NCBI GenBank assembly: GCA_938028835.1
Contig: CALIMJ010000010.1
Location: forward strand, 89,291 to 153,290
Length of the DNA stretch: 64,000 bases
From: an uncultured bacterium
Lineage (GTDB): Bacteria > Sysuimicrobiota > Sysuimicrobiia > Sysuimicrobiales > Sysuimicrobiaceae
Reading direction: 5' to 3'
The position numbers and the translations under genes are program-made. The notes under the pieces were generated by a model. That model did no database searches, was not told the DNA's origin, and was given only the letters and a program-made list of their open reading frames with translations. Positions 41,514 to 51,029 of this stretch are shown here, one piece after another. The stretch's first letter is position 1, and every line of letters begins with the position of its first letter.

Positions 41514-42382
41514 GCGAGCTGCTGGTCCGGAGCCTGGAGGCGTCCACGGTGTTCCTGCTGGCGGCTTTGGGCGAGCTGGTGAACCAACGGTCCGGGATCC
41601 TCAACGTCGGGCTGGAAGGACTCATGCTGTTCGGCGGGACCGCCGCTTTCCTGATGGCCCAGTCCACCGGCAGCTACGCGGCGGGACTGGCCGGGGGGAT
41701 CGCGGTGGGCAGCCTGCTAGGCTGGGTCCACGGACTGTTCTCCGTCCGCCTGCGGGGCGACCAGGTGGTCAGCGGCATGGGCCTGTGGATCCTCAGCTTC
41801 GGCCTCACCACCTACCTAGGAAGCCCCCGCACCGGCCCCCTTGGCCTCCCGCGCTTCCCCGCGCTTCTGGGCCTGTCCCCCTTCGTGTACTTCGGAATCC
41901 TGCTGGTGGTGGCGGTGTGGTTCGTCCTTTCCCGGACGTCCTTGGGGCTTGCCATCCGCTCCGTGGGCGAGAGCCCAGCCGCCGCGGCGGCCTCGGGCGT
42001 GAACGTGGCGGGGATCCGGTACCTGTGCGTGGTGTTCGGCGGCGCCCTGGCGGGCCTGGCGGGCGCGGCTTACACCCTCTCGTACAACCCGGTGTGGAAC
42101 TACAACTTCCTCATGGGTTGGGGGTTCGTGAGCCTGGCGCTGGTGTTCTTCTCCATGTGGAACCCGTGGGTTCTCCTGGGCGGATCGGTGCTGTTCGGCG
42201 CCATGTGGCAGCTGTCCCTGAGCCCGGAATACGTCCTGCCCGGCGTGCTCTCCCGGTACGTGTGGCGGACGGTCCCCTTCGCCGTGACCATCGCCATCCT
42301 CACCGTCATCAGCACGCCGTGGTTCCGGACCCGTTGGGGGCTGGCGAAGCCACAGGCCCTGGGAGTTCCGTACGGAGACTGA
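41510..42382 (+). CDS. ABC transporter permease, NupQ-like (second BMP system)
   Basis: The GTG at 41510 overlaps the previous stop and gives 290 residues with about eight membrane segments. The [24 protein letters not shown] opening and the coupling loop [28 protein letters not shown] identify the shorter permease of BMP-type importers. It ends the rightward operon four bases before the CCA end of the convergent tRNA-Leu gene, so no terminator fits in between. Confidence 0.92.
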   Translation: MSELLVRSLEASTVFLLAALGELVNQRSGILNVGLEGLMLFGGTAAFLMAQSTGSYAAGLAGGIAVGSLLGWVHGLFSVRLRGDQVVSGMGLWILSFGLTTYLGSPRTGPLGLPRFPALLGLSPFVYFGILLVVAVWFVLSRTSLGLAIRSVGESPAAAAASGVNVAGIRYLCVVFGGALAGLAGAAYTLSYNPVWNYNFLMGWGFVSLALVFFSMWNPWVLLGGSVLFGAMWQLSLSPEYVLPGVLSRYVWRTVPFAVTIAILTVISTPWFRTRWGLAKPQALGVPYGD

Positions 42383-42386
42383 GATC

Positions 42387-42471
42387 TGGTGCCCGGAGGG
42401 GGATTCGAACCCCCACGGGTTTCCCCACACGCCCCTCAAACGTGCGCGTCTGCCAGTTCCGCCATCCGGGC
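42387..42471 (-). tRNA. tRNA-Leu (anticodon GAG)
   Basis: The minus strand folds as a class II tRNA. The acceptor stem GCCCGGA pairs with TCCGGGC, the anticodon stem CACGT/GCGTG encloses TTGAGGG, a long variable arm follows (TGGGGAAACCCGT), and the T arm has GTTCGAATC. Anticodon GAG reads CUC/CUU leucine codons. CCA is encoded at 42387-42389. Confidence 0.96.
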
Positions 42472-42486
42472 ACGCGGCCGACCCCC

Positions 42487-42500
42487 GCTGGCCGGCCAGC
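42487..42500. repeat. 14-base perfect palindrome upstream of tRNA-Leu
   Basis: A perfect palindrome built around GGCCGGCC lies between the -10 box and the tRNA 5' end, covering the likely transcription start. It may end the secG operon, act as an operator, or be removed from the tRNA leader. Confidence 0.35.
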
Positions 42501-42503
42501 CCG

Positions 42504-42509
42504 ATTATA
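42504..42509 (-). promoter_or_regulatory. -10 hexamer TATAAT of tRNA-Leu
   Basis: On the minus strand an exact TATAAT lies 32 bases upstream of the tRNA 5' end. The hexamer 17 bases further upstream (TGGCCG) is a poor -35 box. Confidence 0.5.
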
Positions 42510-42536
42510 GCCCGACCCCGAATCGGCGGCCAGAGG

Positions 42537-42755
42537 TCAGCGCACGAACGCCAGGTAGGTGCTCGTGAGGGCAAACAGGACGGCCACCACCGCGGTGGTT
42601 CGGGTGAAGAAAGTCTCGCGGGGCCTCGGCCCGTGGAACAGCCGGGCGCTCCCGCCGATGGCTCCGAGACCCTCTCCCTTGGGCCCCTGCAGCAGCACCA
42701 GCCCTACGGCTGCCGCTGCCAGGACGAAGTGCAGGATCAACACGACCTTGTCCAC
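42537..42755 (-). CDS. secG: Preprotein translocase subunit SecG
   Basis: The GTG at 42755, preceded by GGAGGAG, gives 72 residues, the usual SecG size. Two membrane segments ([20 protein letters not shown] and [17 protein letters not shown]) flank the conserved cytoplasmic loop with [16 protein letters not shown]. It aids protein export through SecYEG. Its place after tpiA, in the order gap-pgk-tpiA-secG, is widespread in bacteria. The 126 bases between tpiA and secG (42756-42881) hold no gene. Confidence 0.92.
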   Translation of the reverse strand: MDKVVLILHFVLAAAAVGLVLLQGPKGEGLGAIGGSARLFHGPRPRETFFTRTTAVVAVLFALTSTYLAFVR

Positions 42756-42881
42756 GCCCGTCTCCTCCCGGTCGGGTGCCGCGGCCATTCTACCGAGGCC
42801 ACTTCGTTCACGCAACCCGGGCGGCCGGCCCCGGGACCCACGGGTATGCAACTACGGGCGCGGGCGAGGCTCTGGGCAACG

Positions 42882-43664
42882 CTACCCAGGAGCTCCCCCG
42901 GTCCCCCCGGGGCGAGCGGCCAGCTGGACGATCCCCACGAACTCCTCCGCATCCAGGCTCGCTCCGCCCACCAGGGCGCCGTCCACCTCGGGCTGCTGCA
43001 GGAACTCCGCCGCGTTGCGGGTCGTCACGCTGCCGCCGTACTGGACACGGGTGGTGTCCGCGGCGGAACCGAAGCGGCCCCGCAGCCAGGCACGGATGAG
43101 CCCACTCACACGGTTCGCCTCCTCGCCCGTGGCCGCGTGCCCGGTCCCGATCGCCCACACGGGCTCGTAGGCGACCACCAGGCGCGCCACGTCCTCCGCG
43201 GAGAGGTCTGCGGTCGCCTCCGCCAGCTGGTCGGTGACGCGGGAGTCCGTGAGGCCTGCCTGCCGTTCCTCCAGGGTCTCGCCCACGCAGAGGATGGGCA
43301 CCAGACCCGCGTCGAACGCCGCCCGAACCTTGCGCCGCACGCGGTCGTCGGTCTCACCGAACAGCCGCCGCCGTTCGGAGTGACCCACGATGACGTACGC
43401 GCAGCCCACCTCCGCCAGCATGGTGGGCGACACTTCCCCCGTGAACGCCCCCTGGCGCTCCCAGTGCAGGTTCTGGGCGCCCAGCCGCACCGCGGTCCCC
43501 TGCAGGAGGCGGCCCACGCTCTCCAGGGCGGTGTACGGCGGGCAGAGCACCACCTCCACGCCCTCCACGACAGCCAGGCGGGGCAGGGCTGCCTCCACGA
43601 ACGCCGCGGCCTCCGCCCGCGTCTTGTGCATCTTCCAGTTGGCGGCCACCAGGGGTGTGCGCAC
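42882..43664 (-). CDS. tpiA: Triosephosphate isomerase
   Basis: This 260-residue enzyme interconverts glyceraldehyde-3-phosphate and dihydroxyacetone phosphate. All catalytic elements are visible: the N-terminal lysine in AANWKMHK, the histidine in IVGHSERRRLFGE, the glutamate in VAYEPVWAIGTG and the phosphate-binding YGGSV and GALVGGASL loops. GTG start three bases after the pgk stop, so it is cotranscribed with pgk and gap. Confidence 0.96.
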   Translation of the reverse strand: MRTPLVAANWKMHKTRAEAAAFVEAALPRLAVVEGVEVVLCPPYTALESVGRLLQGTAVRLGAQNLHWERQGAFTGEVSPTMLAEVGCAYVIVGHSERRRLFGETDDRVRRKVRAAFDAGLVPILCVGETLEERQAGLTDSRVTDQLAEATADLSAEDVARLVVAYEPVWAIGTGHAATGEEANRVSGLIRAWLRGRFGSAADTTRVQYGGSVTTRNAAEFLQQPEVDGALVGGASLDAEEFVGIVQLAARPGGTGGAPG

Positions 43665-43667
43665 GGG

Positions 43668-44852
43668 CTACCGGTCCTGCAGGACCCGAATCCCCGGCAG
43701 CTCCTTACCCTCCAGGAACTCCAGGGTAGCGCCTCCGCCTGTGCTCACGTGGTCGAAGCGTTCCAGGAGGCCGAACTGATCCACCGCGGCCGCGGTGTCC
43801 CCTCCGCCCACCACGGTGATCCCGGGACACCGGGCCACCGCTTCCGCCACCCACCGGGTACCCTCCGCGAAGGGTTCCACTTCGAACACCCCCATGGGTC
43901 CGTTCCACACCACCAGCCGCGCGCCCTCGACCACCTGCGCGAACCGCCGCGCCGTGGCCGGTCCGATGTCCAGGCCCATCCACCCTTCCGGGATCTCGCC
44001 CGCCGGGACCACGCGCCTGGGCGCGTCGGCGCTCGGTCGCTCCGCCGCCACCACGTCCTCCGGCAGCAGCAACTCCACGCCGCGCGCCTGCGCCCGTTCC
44101 ATCAGCTCCCGCGCCAGCTCCAGCTTGTCCTCCTCCACCACCGAACGCCCTACGCTGGAACCACACGCCTTCAGGAAGGTGTAGGCCATCCCCCCTCCCA
44201 CCAGCACCGCGTCCACGCGTTCCAGGAGGTTGCGCAGCACCCCGATCTTGTCGGAGACCTTCTTGCCGCCCAGCACCGCCACGAAGGGGTGGTCGGGGTT
44301 CTCCAGAAGGCGGCTGAGGTAGCGGATCTCCTTCTCCATGAGGAGACCCGCGACCGCGGGCAGGTACCGGGCCACGCCTACGGTGGAGGCGTGAGCCCGG
44401 TGGGCGGTGCCGAACGCGTCGTTCACGTACAGATCCGCCAGCCGGGCCAGACGGGCGGCAAAGTCGGGATCGTTGGCCTCCTCCTCGGGGTGGAAGCGCA
44501 GGTTCTCCAGGAGCGCCACGTCCCCCGGCTGCATCCGGGCTACCGCCGCCTCCACCGCCGGGCCCACGCAGTCTGGCAGGACCTGCACCGGCCGGGCCAA
44601 CAGCTGTGCCAGCCGCTCGCCCACGGGGGCCATCCGCAGGCTCTCCACCACGCGCCCGCCGGGACGGCCCAGGTGAGACATCAGGACCACCGCCGCGCCG
44701 CGGTCGAGCAGGTACCGCACGGTGGGCAACGACTCCCGGATGCGCCGGTCGTCCGTCACCCGGCCCCGTTCATCCAGCGGAACGTTGAAGTCCACCCGGA
44801 CCAGCACCCGCCGGCCCGCCACGTCCACGTCCCGGATCGTCCGCTTCTCCAT
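43668..44852 (-). CDS. pgk: Phosphoglycerate kinase
   Basis: This 394-residue glycolytic kinase makes ATP from 1,3-bisphosphoglycerate. It has the N-terminal substrate motif VLVRVDFNVPLDERGRVTDD, the MSHLGRPGG loop, the ADLYVNDAFGTAHRAHAS segment and the C-terminal nucleotide motif VVGGGDTAAAVDQFG. It follows gap after 48 bases and precedes tpiA by three. Confidence 0.97.
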   Translation of the reverse strand: MEKRTIRDVDVAGRRVLVRVDFNVPLDERGRVTDDRRIRESLPTVRYLLDRGAAVVLMSHLGRPGGRVVESLRMAPVGERLAQLLARPVQVLPDCVGPAVEAAVARMQPGDVALLENLRFHPEEEANDPDFAARLARLADLYVNDAFGTAHRAHASTVGVARYLPAVAGLLMEKEIRYLSRLLENPDHPFVAVLGGKKVSDKIGVLRNLLERVDAVLVGGGMAYTFLKACGSSVGRSVVEEDKLELARELMERAQARGVELLLPEDVVAAERPSADAPRRVVPAGEIPEGWMGLDIGPATARRFAQVVEGARLVVWNGPMGVFEVEPFAEGTRWVAEAVARCPGITVVGGGDTAAAVDQFGLLERFDHVSTGGGATLEFLEGKELPGIRVLQDR

Positions 44853-44900
44853 CCCCGCAGCCTTTCCGCCAGCCGGCTGTCGCGGCCGACACCCCGGCTC

Positions 44901-45914
44901 CTAGACCCCGCGCTCCGCCATGTACCGAGCCAGGTCCGCCACGCGGCAGGCGTAGCCCCACTCGTTGTCGTACCAGGACACCACCTTCACCAGGTTGCCG
45001 CCCACCACCAGGGTGTCCAGACCACTGAAGATGGAGGACCGGGAGTCCCCCTTCAGGTCGCTGCTCACCAGGGGCTCCTCTGTGTAGCCCAGGATTTCTG
45101 GGATCCGTTCCTCCGCCCACCGGCGGACGGCGGCGTTCACCTCCTCCCGCGTCACCGGGCGCCGCAGGAGCACGGTGAAGTCGATGACGGAGACCGTGGA
45201 CACGGGCACCCGGAAGGCCATCCCCGTGAACTTCCCCTGGAGCTCGGGGATCACCAGCCCCACCGCCCGGGCCGCCCCCGTTTCCGACGGGACGATGTTC
45301 ATGGCCGCGGCGCGTGCGTCCCGGGGGTCCTTGGCGGCCACGTCCAGCAGCCGCTGGGAGTTGGTGTACGCGTGCACCGTGGTGAGGATCCCCTTCTCGA
45401 TGCCGAACTCCTCGTGCAGAACCCGCGCCACCGGCGCCAGTCCGTTGGTGGTGCACGATGCATTGGACACGATCCGGTGGCGGGCGGGGTCGTAGCGGTC
45501 CTCGTTCACCCCCAGGACGACGGTGAGGTCCTCATTCTTGGCCGGGGCCGAGATGATCACCCGCTTGGCGCCGGCGTCCAGGTGCGCTCGCGCCTTCTGG
45601 GCGTCGGTGAACAGCCCGGTGGACTCCACCACCAGCTCCACGCCCACCTCCCGCCACGGGATCCTCCCCGGGTCGCGCTCCGCGAACACCCGGATGGGGT
45701 GCCCATCGATGGCGATCTCCTCATCCCGGACCTCCACGGTCCCCGGGTACACGCCGTAGTTGGTGTCGTACTTGAACAGGTAGGCGTTCATCTGGGCGTC
45801 CACCAGGTCGTTGATCGCCACCACCTCCAGGGTGTCCGCACACCGCTGGAGCATGGCCCTCAGGACCTGCCGGCCGATCCGGCCGAATCCATTGATCCCC
45901 ACCCGTACGGTCAT
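44901..45914 (-). CDS. gap: Glyceraldehyde-3-phosphate dehydrogenase, type I
   Basis: This 337-residue enzyme has the NAD fold start VRVGINGFGRIGRQVLRA, the catalytic cysteine in SNASCTTNGLAP, the histidine in TTVHAYTNSQ and the C-terminal YDNEWGYACRVADL. It oxidises glyceraldehyde-3-phosphate in glycolysis. The ATG follows GGGAGGTGAAACC four bases after the DUF1290 gene, which links it to the DUF881/DUF1290 operon. Confidence 0.97.
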   Translation of the reverse strand: MTVRVGINGFGRIGRQVLRAMLQRCADTLEVVAINDLVDAQMNAYLFKYDTNYGVYPGTVEVRDEEIAIDGHPIRVFAERDPGRIPWREVGVELVVESTGLFTDAQKARAHLDAGAKRVIISAPAKNEDLTVVLGVNEDRYDPARHRIVSNASCTTNGLAPVARVLHEEFGIEKGILTTVHAYTNSQRLLDVAAKDPRDARAAAMNIVPSETGAARAVGLVIPELQGKFTGMAFRVPVSTVSVIDFTVLLRRPVTREEVNAAVRRWAEERIPEILGYTEEPLVSSDLKGDSRSSIFSGLDTLVVGGNLVKVVSWYDNEWGYACRVADLARYMAERGV

Positions 45915-45918
45915 GGTT

Positions 45919-46299
45919 TCACCTCCCTTCGGATGCTCCGGTGCCGCGCACCGTCACGGGCTCCCGCGTGAACCCCCGGAGGAGGTCCCGGCGGATGAAG
46001 CTCACGTTGTTGAAGATCCGCATGCTGAACACGATCACCGCCCCCAGGTACACGTCGACGCCGAGCAGGTCTCCGATGGCGGTCAGGAGGGCCGCGAAGG
46101 AGGTGTTCACCACAAAGCCGCTGGTGAACACCACTAGGTCGAACCGTCCCTCGAGCTGCGCCCGCAGCCCCCCCAGGAGGGTGTCCAAAGCCGCCAGCAC
46201 CGCGATGGCGGTGTACTTCACCAAGCCCAGGGGGATCTCCACCCCCACCAGCAGGCCCAACAGCACCCCCGCCGCCAGCCCCCCTAGCGGAAGCCACAT
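45919..46299 (-). CDS. sbp: Small basic family protein (DUF1290, Sbp)
   Basis: From ATG 46299 with GGAGGGAT upstream the protein has 126 residues and about four membrane segments. The DUF1290 wording KYTAIAVLAALDTLLGGLRAQLEGRFD and YLGAVIVFSMRIFNNVSFIRR is clear. The family, named after the Bacillus small basic protein near ftsAZ, usually sits next to DUF881 genes, as here. Function unknown; a cell-division or envelope link is suggested by its usual neighbours. Confidence 0.88.
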   Translation of the reverse strand: MWLPLGGLAAGVLLGLLVGVEIPLGLVKYTAIAVLAALDTLLGGLRAQLEGRFDLVVFTSGFVVNTSFAALLTAIGDLLGVDVYLGAVIVFSMRIFNNVSFIRRDLLRGFTREPVTVRGTGASEGR

Positions 46300-46336
46300 C
46301 CGCGATCCCTCCCTCCGTTCGCCCTGAAAGTCAGGC

Positions 46337-47107
46337 TCAGCGATCCGCCCGCGCAAACCGGAACTGGAAGCCGCCTCGGTACGCGGGTACCCGCAGGTCC
46401 GCGGACCGGGTCACCCGCACGGGGAACTGGAACGCCCGCAGGGTGGCCAGGGGGCTGTCCTCGGCCTCCAGGGTCGTGACCAGGGCCTCAGGATCGCCCA
46501 GGGCCACGATCACGTAGGGCGGTGCCAGCCGCCTCGCGTTACACAGGATCGTGGTCCCCACGCAGCTCAGACCCGTGGTGGAAACCACCCGTTCCCCGTT
46601 GACCGCTACGGCCTCCGCTCCCGCTGCCCAAAGGGTCGCCACCACAGCCTGGACGTCGGTGTAGTGGATCAGGACCAGGTTGGGGTCGTCGCCCGGCTGC
46701 AGGCGCTGAGGGCTGTCCCGGAGCTCTACCACCACCCCGGGGCCCCGAAGGGGCTCCACCCCGGCAGCCAGCCTCAGCGCCTCTAGCCGGCGCCGCAGCT
46801 CCCGCTGCGCCCCCTGGTTGCGGGTGGCCGCTTCCTCGTAACGGGCCAGCTGCGCCCGCAAGCTGGCAATCTCATCCTCCAGCCGCTCCCGGTGGCGGCT
46901 TTGCTCCTGGAGGAGGAACGCCAGCTCCTCCAGCCGCTGGGAGGGGATCCGAAGGCTGGCGCGGATGGACCGCTCCGCCTTGAGCTGCCAGGTCACCAGC
47001 AGCCCGGCGGCCAGGAGGGCTGCCGTGAGGACCAGCTGGAGCCGCGTGGGCCGCACGCCCCTAGACCACCCTGGGCTCCCTTCCATGGCTTCGCCGCGGG
47101 TCGACAC
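46337..47107 (-). CDS. DUF881 family protein
   Basis: This 256-residue protein (from GTG 47107; ATG 47086 is possible) has one N-terminal membrane segment (LQLVLTAALLAAGLLVTWQL), a coiled coil at about 55-115 and the DUF881 domain with GPGVVVELRDSPQ, LIHYTDVQAVVATLWAAGAEAVAVNGERVV and NARRLAPPYVIVALGD. It is probably an outward-facing anchored protein. DUF881 proteins usually come in a row with DUF1290 near division genes; here the pair heads the gap-pgk-tpiA operon instead. Confidence 0.88.
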   Translation of the reverse strand: MSTRGEAMEGSPGWSRGVRPTRLQLVLTAALLAAGLLVTWQLKAERSIRASLRIPSQRLEELAFLLQEQSRHRERLEDEIASLRAQLARYEEAATRNQGAQRELRRRLEALRLAAGVEPLRGPGVVVELRDSPQRLQPGDDPNLVLIHYTDVQAVVATLWAAGAEAVAVNGERVVSTTGLSCVGTTILCNARRLAPPYVIVALGDPEALVTTLEAEDSPLATLRAFQFPVRVTRSADLRVPAYRGGFQFRFARADR

Positions 47108-47113
47108 GCCTCT

Positions 47114-47119
47114 AGTATA
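47114..47119 (-). promoter_or_regulatory. -10 hexamer TATACT just upstream of the DUF881 gene
   Basis: TATACT on the minus strand ends six bases before the GTG at 47107, so transcription would start at the start codon itself, a leaderless arrangement. No clear -35 box is seen. Confidence 0.45.
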
Positions 47120-47139
47120 GCGGCTGCGCCCGCGCGGCC

Positions 47140-47775
47140 TCAGGCCTGGCGTGCCTCCAGCTTCTTCTTGATCCGCTTGAGCCGGAACACATCCTCCCGG
47201 GCCCGCTGCTCCAGCACGTCGTTGATGTACCGGATCTCCGCCCGGATCCTGGGGATCACGACCTGCTCGAGGGCGTTCACCCGACGGGTGGTTTTCTTGA
47301 TCTCCTCCCCGATCTTGCGCAGCCGCAGTTCGGTGCTCGCCACGTGCAGGATGGCGTTCAGCACCTCCTCGAAGGCCTCCTGGCTCTCGAGGGTCCGCAC
47401 GCTGGTGGCGGTGGGGCTCAGACCCCGCTCCAGGAACGACCGGCGAGCGCGGTGGCTGCGCACCTCGGGCACCTTGATGCCCCAGATGTTGCGGATCTCT
47501 ACGTCCACCATCACGGGTCGCCGTTCCGTCAGGGCGGCGGCCTCCAGGGCCTGACGCCCATCCACCGCCTTTGCCAGGCTCAGGATCACGTAGGCCTTCT
47601 CGGAGACCGCGTTCAGCCGCTCCCGGGCCTCCAGGGCTTGACGCACCACCTGGAAGAACTCCGACACCAGGGCGTCCCGCTTGCGCTTGAGCAGGTCCAC
47701 CCCCTGCTGCGCCACCCGCAGCTGGTTCTTGCGCTGCAGGAGGTTCATCCGGGTCGGGCTGACAAGTTCCGGCAT
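47140..47775 (-). CDS. atpD: V-type ATP synthase subunit D (central stalk)
   Basis: This 211-residue, highly helical protein starts SPTRMNLLQRKNQLRVAQQGVDLLKRKRDAL and ends with the matching antiparallel helix (GEEIKKTTRRVNALEQVVIPRIRAEIRYINDVLEQRAREDVFRLKRIKKKL). It is the rotor axle of the V/A-type enzyme. It is the last gene of the nine-gene ATPase operon, 34 bases after subunit B. Confidence 0.94.
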   Translation of the reverse strand: MPELVSPTRMNLLQRKNQLRVAQQGVDLLKRKRDALVSEFFQVVRQALEARERLNAVSEKAYVILSLAKAVDGRQALEAAALTERRPVMVDVEIRNIWGIKVPEVRSHRARRSFLERGLSPTATSVRTLESQEAFEEVLNAILHVASTELRLRKIGEEIKKTTRRVNALEQVVIPRIRAEIRYINDVLEQRAREDVFRLKRIKKKLEARQA

Positions 47776-47809
47776 GGCGACGGCCCCCTTAGCTCCTACG
47801 CCGGCGCGC

Positions 47810-49234
47810 CTAGCGCCGGGACAGGCGCTCCTCCTCCGCCCACAGCTGCTCCACGGCCTCTCCGAAGTAGTACTTCTCCACGTGGTCCTGCTTCACGCGC
47901 TTCAGCTCCGCCCTGGGGAGCAGGGACAGGAGCTTCCAGCCCAGGTTCAGGGTCTCCTCGATGCTCCGCTCCGTGTTGCCCTGGTTGAGGAACTCCCGTT
48001 CGAAGGCGTCGGCGAAGCGCAGGTACAGGCGGTCCCGCTCCGTCAGGGCCTCCTCCCCGATGATGGCCACCAGCCGCCGGAGATCCACCCCGTTGGCGTA
48101 CGCGCTGAACAGCTGGTCCTTCAGCCCCGCGTGGTCCTCCCGGGTCCGGCCCGGGCCGATGCCGTCGTTCATCAACCGGGACAGGCTCGGGAGTGGGTTG
48201 ATGGGCGGGTAGATCCCCTGCCGGTGCAGGGCCCGGCTCAGCACGATCTGCCCCTCGGTGATGTAGCCCGTCAGGTCGGGGATCGGGTGGGTGATGTCGT
48301 CGTCGGGCATGGTCAGGATCGGCAGCTGGGTCACCGACCCCTTCCGTCCCTGGATCCGACCCGCCCGCTCGTAGATGGTCGCGAGGTCGGTATACATGTA
48401 ACCCGGGTACCCCCGCCGCCCGGGGATCTCCTCCCGCGCGGCGCCGATCTCCCGGAGGCTCTCACAGTAGTTGGTCATATCGGTGAGGATCACCAGGACC
48501 TGCTTGTCCAGCTCGAAGGCCATGTACTCCGCGGTGGTCAGGGCCAGCCGGGGGGTCATGAGGCGCTCGATGGTGGGGTCGTCCGCCAGGTTCAGGAACA
48601 CCACGCTGCGCGACAGGGCTCCCGTGGCCTCGAACTGCTCGATGAAGTACGCCGCCTCCCGCTGGGTGATCCCCATGGCGGCGAACACCACCGCGAACTC
48701 CTCCTCCTCCCCCAGCACCTTCGCCTGCCGGGCGATCTGCGCCGCGATCTCGTTGTGGGGCAGGCCCGCCCCCGAGAAGATGGGCAGCTTCTGGCCGCGC
48801 ACCAGGGTGTTCAGCCCGTCGATGCTGCTGATCCCCGTCTGGATGAACTCCTGGGGCCGCTGTCGGGCCACGGGGTTGATGGGAGACCCGATGATGGGCA
48901 GGCGTTTCTCCGGGATGATGGGTGGCAGTCCGTCCACGGGCTCCCCGCGCCCGTTGAACCGCCGGCCGATGATCTCCGGGCTCACCCCGAAGCGGGCCAC
49001 ATCCTCCCGCAGGCTCACCGAGGTCCGGGCCACATCCAGGCCCGTGGTCTCCTCGAACACCTGGATGACCGCGTGCTGCTGGGACACCTCGATAACCTGC
49101 CCCCCCCGGACACTACCGTCGGGCAGGTGGATGTTCACGATGGCGCCGTAGGCCAGATCCTGGGCCCCTTCCACGAATAGCAGGGGTCCGGAGATGTACG
49201 AGATGGACTGGTAACGTTTGGTCGCCAGTTCCAT
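47810..49234 (-). CDS. atpB: V-type ATP synthase subunit B
   Basis: This 474-residue non-catalytic subunit has [95 protein letters not shown]; the last part lacks the glycine-lysine-threonine P-loop, as expected. The later [45 protein letters not shown] is diagnostic. It alternates with A in the catalytic hexamer. Confidence 0.97.
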   Translation of the reverse strand: MELATKRYQSISYISGPLLFVEGAQDLAYGAIVNIHLPDGSVRGGQVIEVSQQHAVIQVFEETTGLDVARTSVSLREDVARFGVSPEIIGRRFNGRGEPVDGLPPIIPEKRLPIIGSPINPVARQRPQEFIQTGISSIDGLNTLVRGQKLPIFSGAGLPHNEIAAQIARQAKVLGEEEEFAVVFAAMGITQREAAYFIEQFEATGALSRSVVFLNLADDPTIERLMTPRLALTTAEYMAFELDKQVLVILTDMTNYCESLREIGAAREEIPGRRGYPGYMYTDLATIYERAGRIQGRKGSVTQLPILTMPDDDITHPIPDLTGYITEGQIVLSRALHRQGIYPPINPLPSLSRLMNDGIGPGRTREDHAGLKDQLFSAYANGVDLRRLVAIIGEEALTERDRLYLRFADAFEREFLNQGNTERSIEETLNLGWKLLSLLPRAELKRVKQDHVEKYYFGEAVEQLWAEEERLSRR

Positions 49235-49253
49235 GGCCGTTCGCCTCCTCCAC

Positions 49254-51002
49254 TCAGTGCGCGCTCGCGGGCTCCCGGAACGCCTCCGTCATCCTGCGGA
49301 GGAACTCCTCCGTGTAGGCGGGGAACCGGTCCGCAGGCACCTCCTTCATCCGGGCGATCTCCTGGATCTGCGGGAGGTTCAGGATGTCATCCATGGAGAC
49401 GCCGCGCCGCAGGGCGGCACTCGCCTCATCGTAGAAGCTCAGGATCGCCTTCAGGATGCCGTAGGATTTGATGGGCGGGCAGTACGCGTCCACCTCGGAG
49501 AAGGCGGACTGCTGGAGGAAGTCCTCCCGGAGCATCTTGCCCGCCTCGATGACCAGGCGCTGGTCGTCCTGCAGGGCGTCCGGCCCCACCAGCTGCACGA
49601 TCTCCTGCAGCTCGGCCTCCTTCTGGAGCAGGGCGGAGGCCCGCTCCCGCAGCGCCCCGAAGTCCTCGGGCAGGTTCTGCCGGTACCACTCCCGGAACAG
49701 GGGCGTGTACAGGCTGTAGGACCGCAGCCAGTGGATCGAAGGGAAGTGGCGCCGGTTCGCGAGCCCTGCGTCCAGGGACCAGAAGGTCCCCACGATCCGC
49801 AGGGTGGCCTGGGTGACGGGCTCGGAAAGGTCTCCCCCGGGAGGCGAGACCGCGCCGATGACGGTGATGGCGCCGCGCCGCTCCGGCCGGCCCAGGCACA
49901 CCACCCGGCCCGCCCGCTCGTAGAAAGCCGCCAGGCGGCTGGACAGGTAAGGCGGGTAACCCTCCTCCGCGGGCATTTCCTCCAACCGGCTGGAGATCTC
50001 CCGCATCGCCTCCGCCCACCGGCTGGTGGAGTCCGCCATGAGGGCGACCTTGTACCCCTGGTCCCGCCAGTACTCGGCCATGGTGATCCCCGTGTACACG
50101 CTGGCCTCCCGGGCCGCCACGGGCATGTTGCTCGTGTTGGCGATAATGATGGTCCGCTCCATCAGGGGTCGGCCCGTACGGGGGTCCTCCAACTCCGGGA
50201 ACTCGTCCAGGACGTGGGTCATCTCGTTGCCGCGCTCCCCACAGCCGACGTAGAGGATCACGTCTGCGTCTGCCCATTTGGCCAGGGTCTGCTGCATCAC
50301 GGTCTTGCCGCTCCCGAAGGGGCCCGGAATGGCCGCCGTCCCTCCCATGGCCACGGGGAACAGCACGTCGATGATCCGCTGACCGGTCACCAGGGGCTCC
50401 CGGGGATCCAGCCGCCGGGCTTCGGGCCGCGCCAGCCGCACAGGCCAGGTGTGCATCAGCCGGAGCTCCCGTCCGTCCTCCAGGCGGGCCACCACGTCCG
50501 TGACGGTGAACTCCCCCTCCCGGATCTCCGCCACCCGCGACGGCCGCGCGTCCGGCGGGACCAGGATGCGGTGCGCGAAGCCGAACTCCTGCACCTCCCC
50601 AATTACGTCCCCGGGGCCCACCTCCTGGCCCACGGAGACCGTGGGGCGGAAGGGCCAACGCCGCTGTCGGTCCAGCGCCGGCGCCACCGCACCCCGACGA
50701 ATGAAGTCGCCCTGCTGGCTACGGACGGACGGCAGCGGCCGCTGGATCCCGTCGAAGATGTTGCTCAGCAGCCCCGGCCCCAGCTCCACCGCGAGGGGCA
50801 GACCGGTGCTCTCCACCGGCTCGCCCACCAGGAGGCCCGAAGTGTCCTCGTACACCTGGATGAAGGCGGTGTCCCCGCTGAGCCGGATGATCTCCCCCAC
50901 CAGCCGCTCATTGCCGACGCGGACGATGTCGTACATCCGGGCCCCTCGCATCCCGCGGGCGATCACCGCCGGACCCGCGATCTTCACGATCTCGCCCTGC
51001 AT
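49254..51002 (-). CDS. atpA: V-type ATP synthase subunit A (catalytic)
   Basis: I take the ATG at 51002, eight bases after AAGGAGG, rather than the GTG at 51008; this gives 582 residues, normal for subunit A with its extra domain. The P-loop [11 protein letters not shown] lies near residues 227-237. The [20 protein letters not shown] segment supplies the catalytic glutamate, and [32 protein letters not shown] follows. It makes or hydrolyses ATP. Confidence 0.97.
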   Translation of the reverse strand: MQGEIVKIAGPAVIARGMRGARMYDIVRVGNERLVGEIIRLSGDTAFIQVYEDTSGLLVGEPVESTGLPLAVELGPGLLSNIFDGIQRPLPSVRSQQGDFIRRGAVAPALDRQRRWPFRPTVSVGQEVGPGDVIGEVQEFGFAHRILVPPDARPSRVAEIREGEFTVTDVVARLEDGRELRLMHTWPVRLARPEARRLDPREPLVTGQRIIDVLFPVAMGGTAAIPGPFGSGKTVMQQTLAKWADADVILYVGCGERGNEMTHVLDEFPELEDPRTGRPLMERTIIIANTSNMPVAAREASVYTGITMAEYWRDQGYKVALMADSTSRWAEAMREISSRLEEMPAEEGYPPYLSSRLAAFYERAGRVVCLGRPERRGAITVIGAVSPPGGDLSEPVTQATLRIVGTFWSLDAGLANRRHFPSIHWLRSYSLYTPLFREWYRQNLPEDFGALRERASALLQKEAELQEIVQLVGPDALQDDQRLVIEAGKMLREDFLQQSAFSEVDAYCPPIKSYGILKAILSFYDEASAALRRGVSMDDILNLPQIQEIARMKEVPADRFPAYTEEFLRRMTEAFREPASAH

Positions 51003-51029
51003 GGCCACCGCCTCCTTCCTGGACCTCCT

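Noticed and set aside
42633..45971. A 1112-codon open frame on the plus strand across tpiA, pgk and gap
   Set aside because: It is exactly antisense to three certain glycolytic genes, is rich in His, Arg, Gln and Pro and shows no domain; it is a GC-driven shadow.
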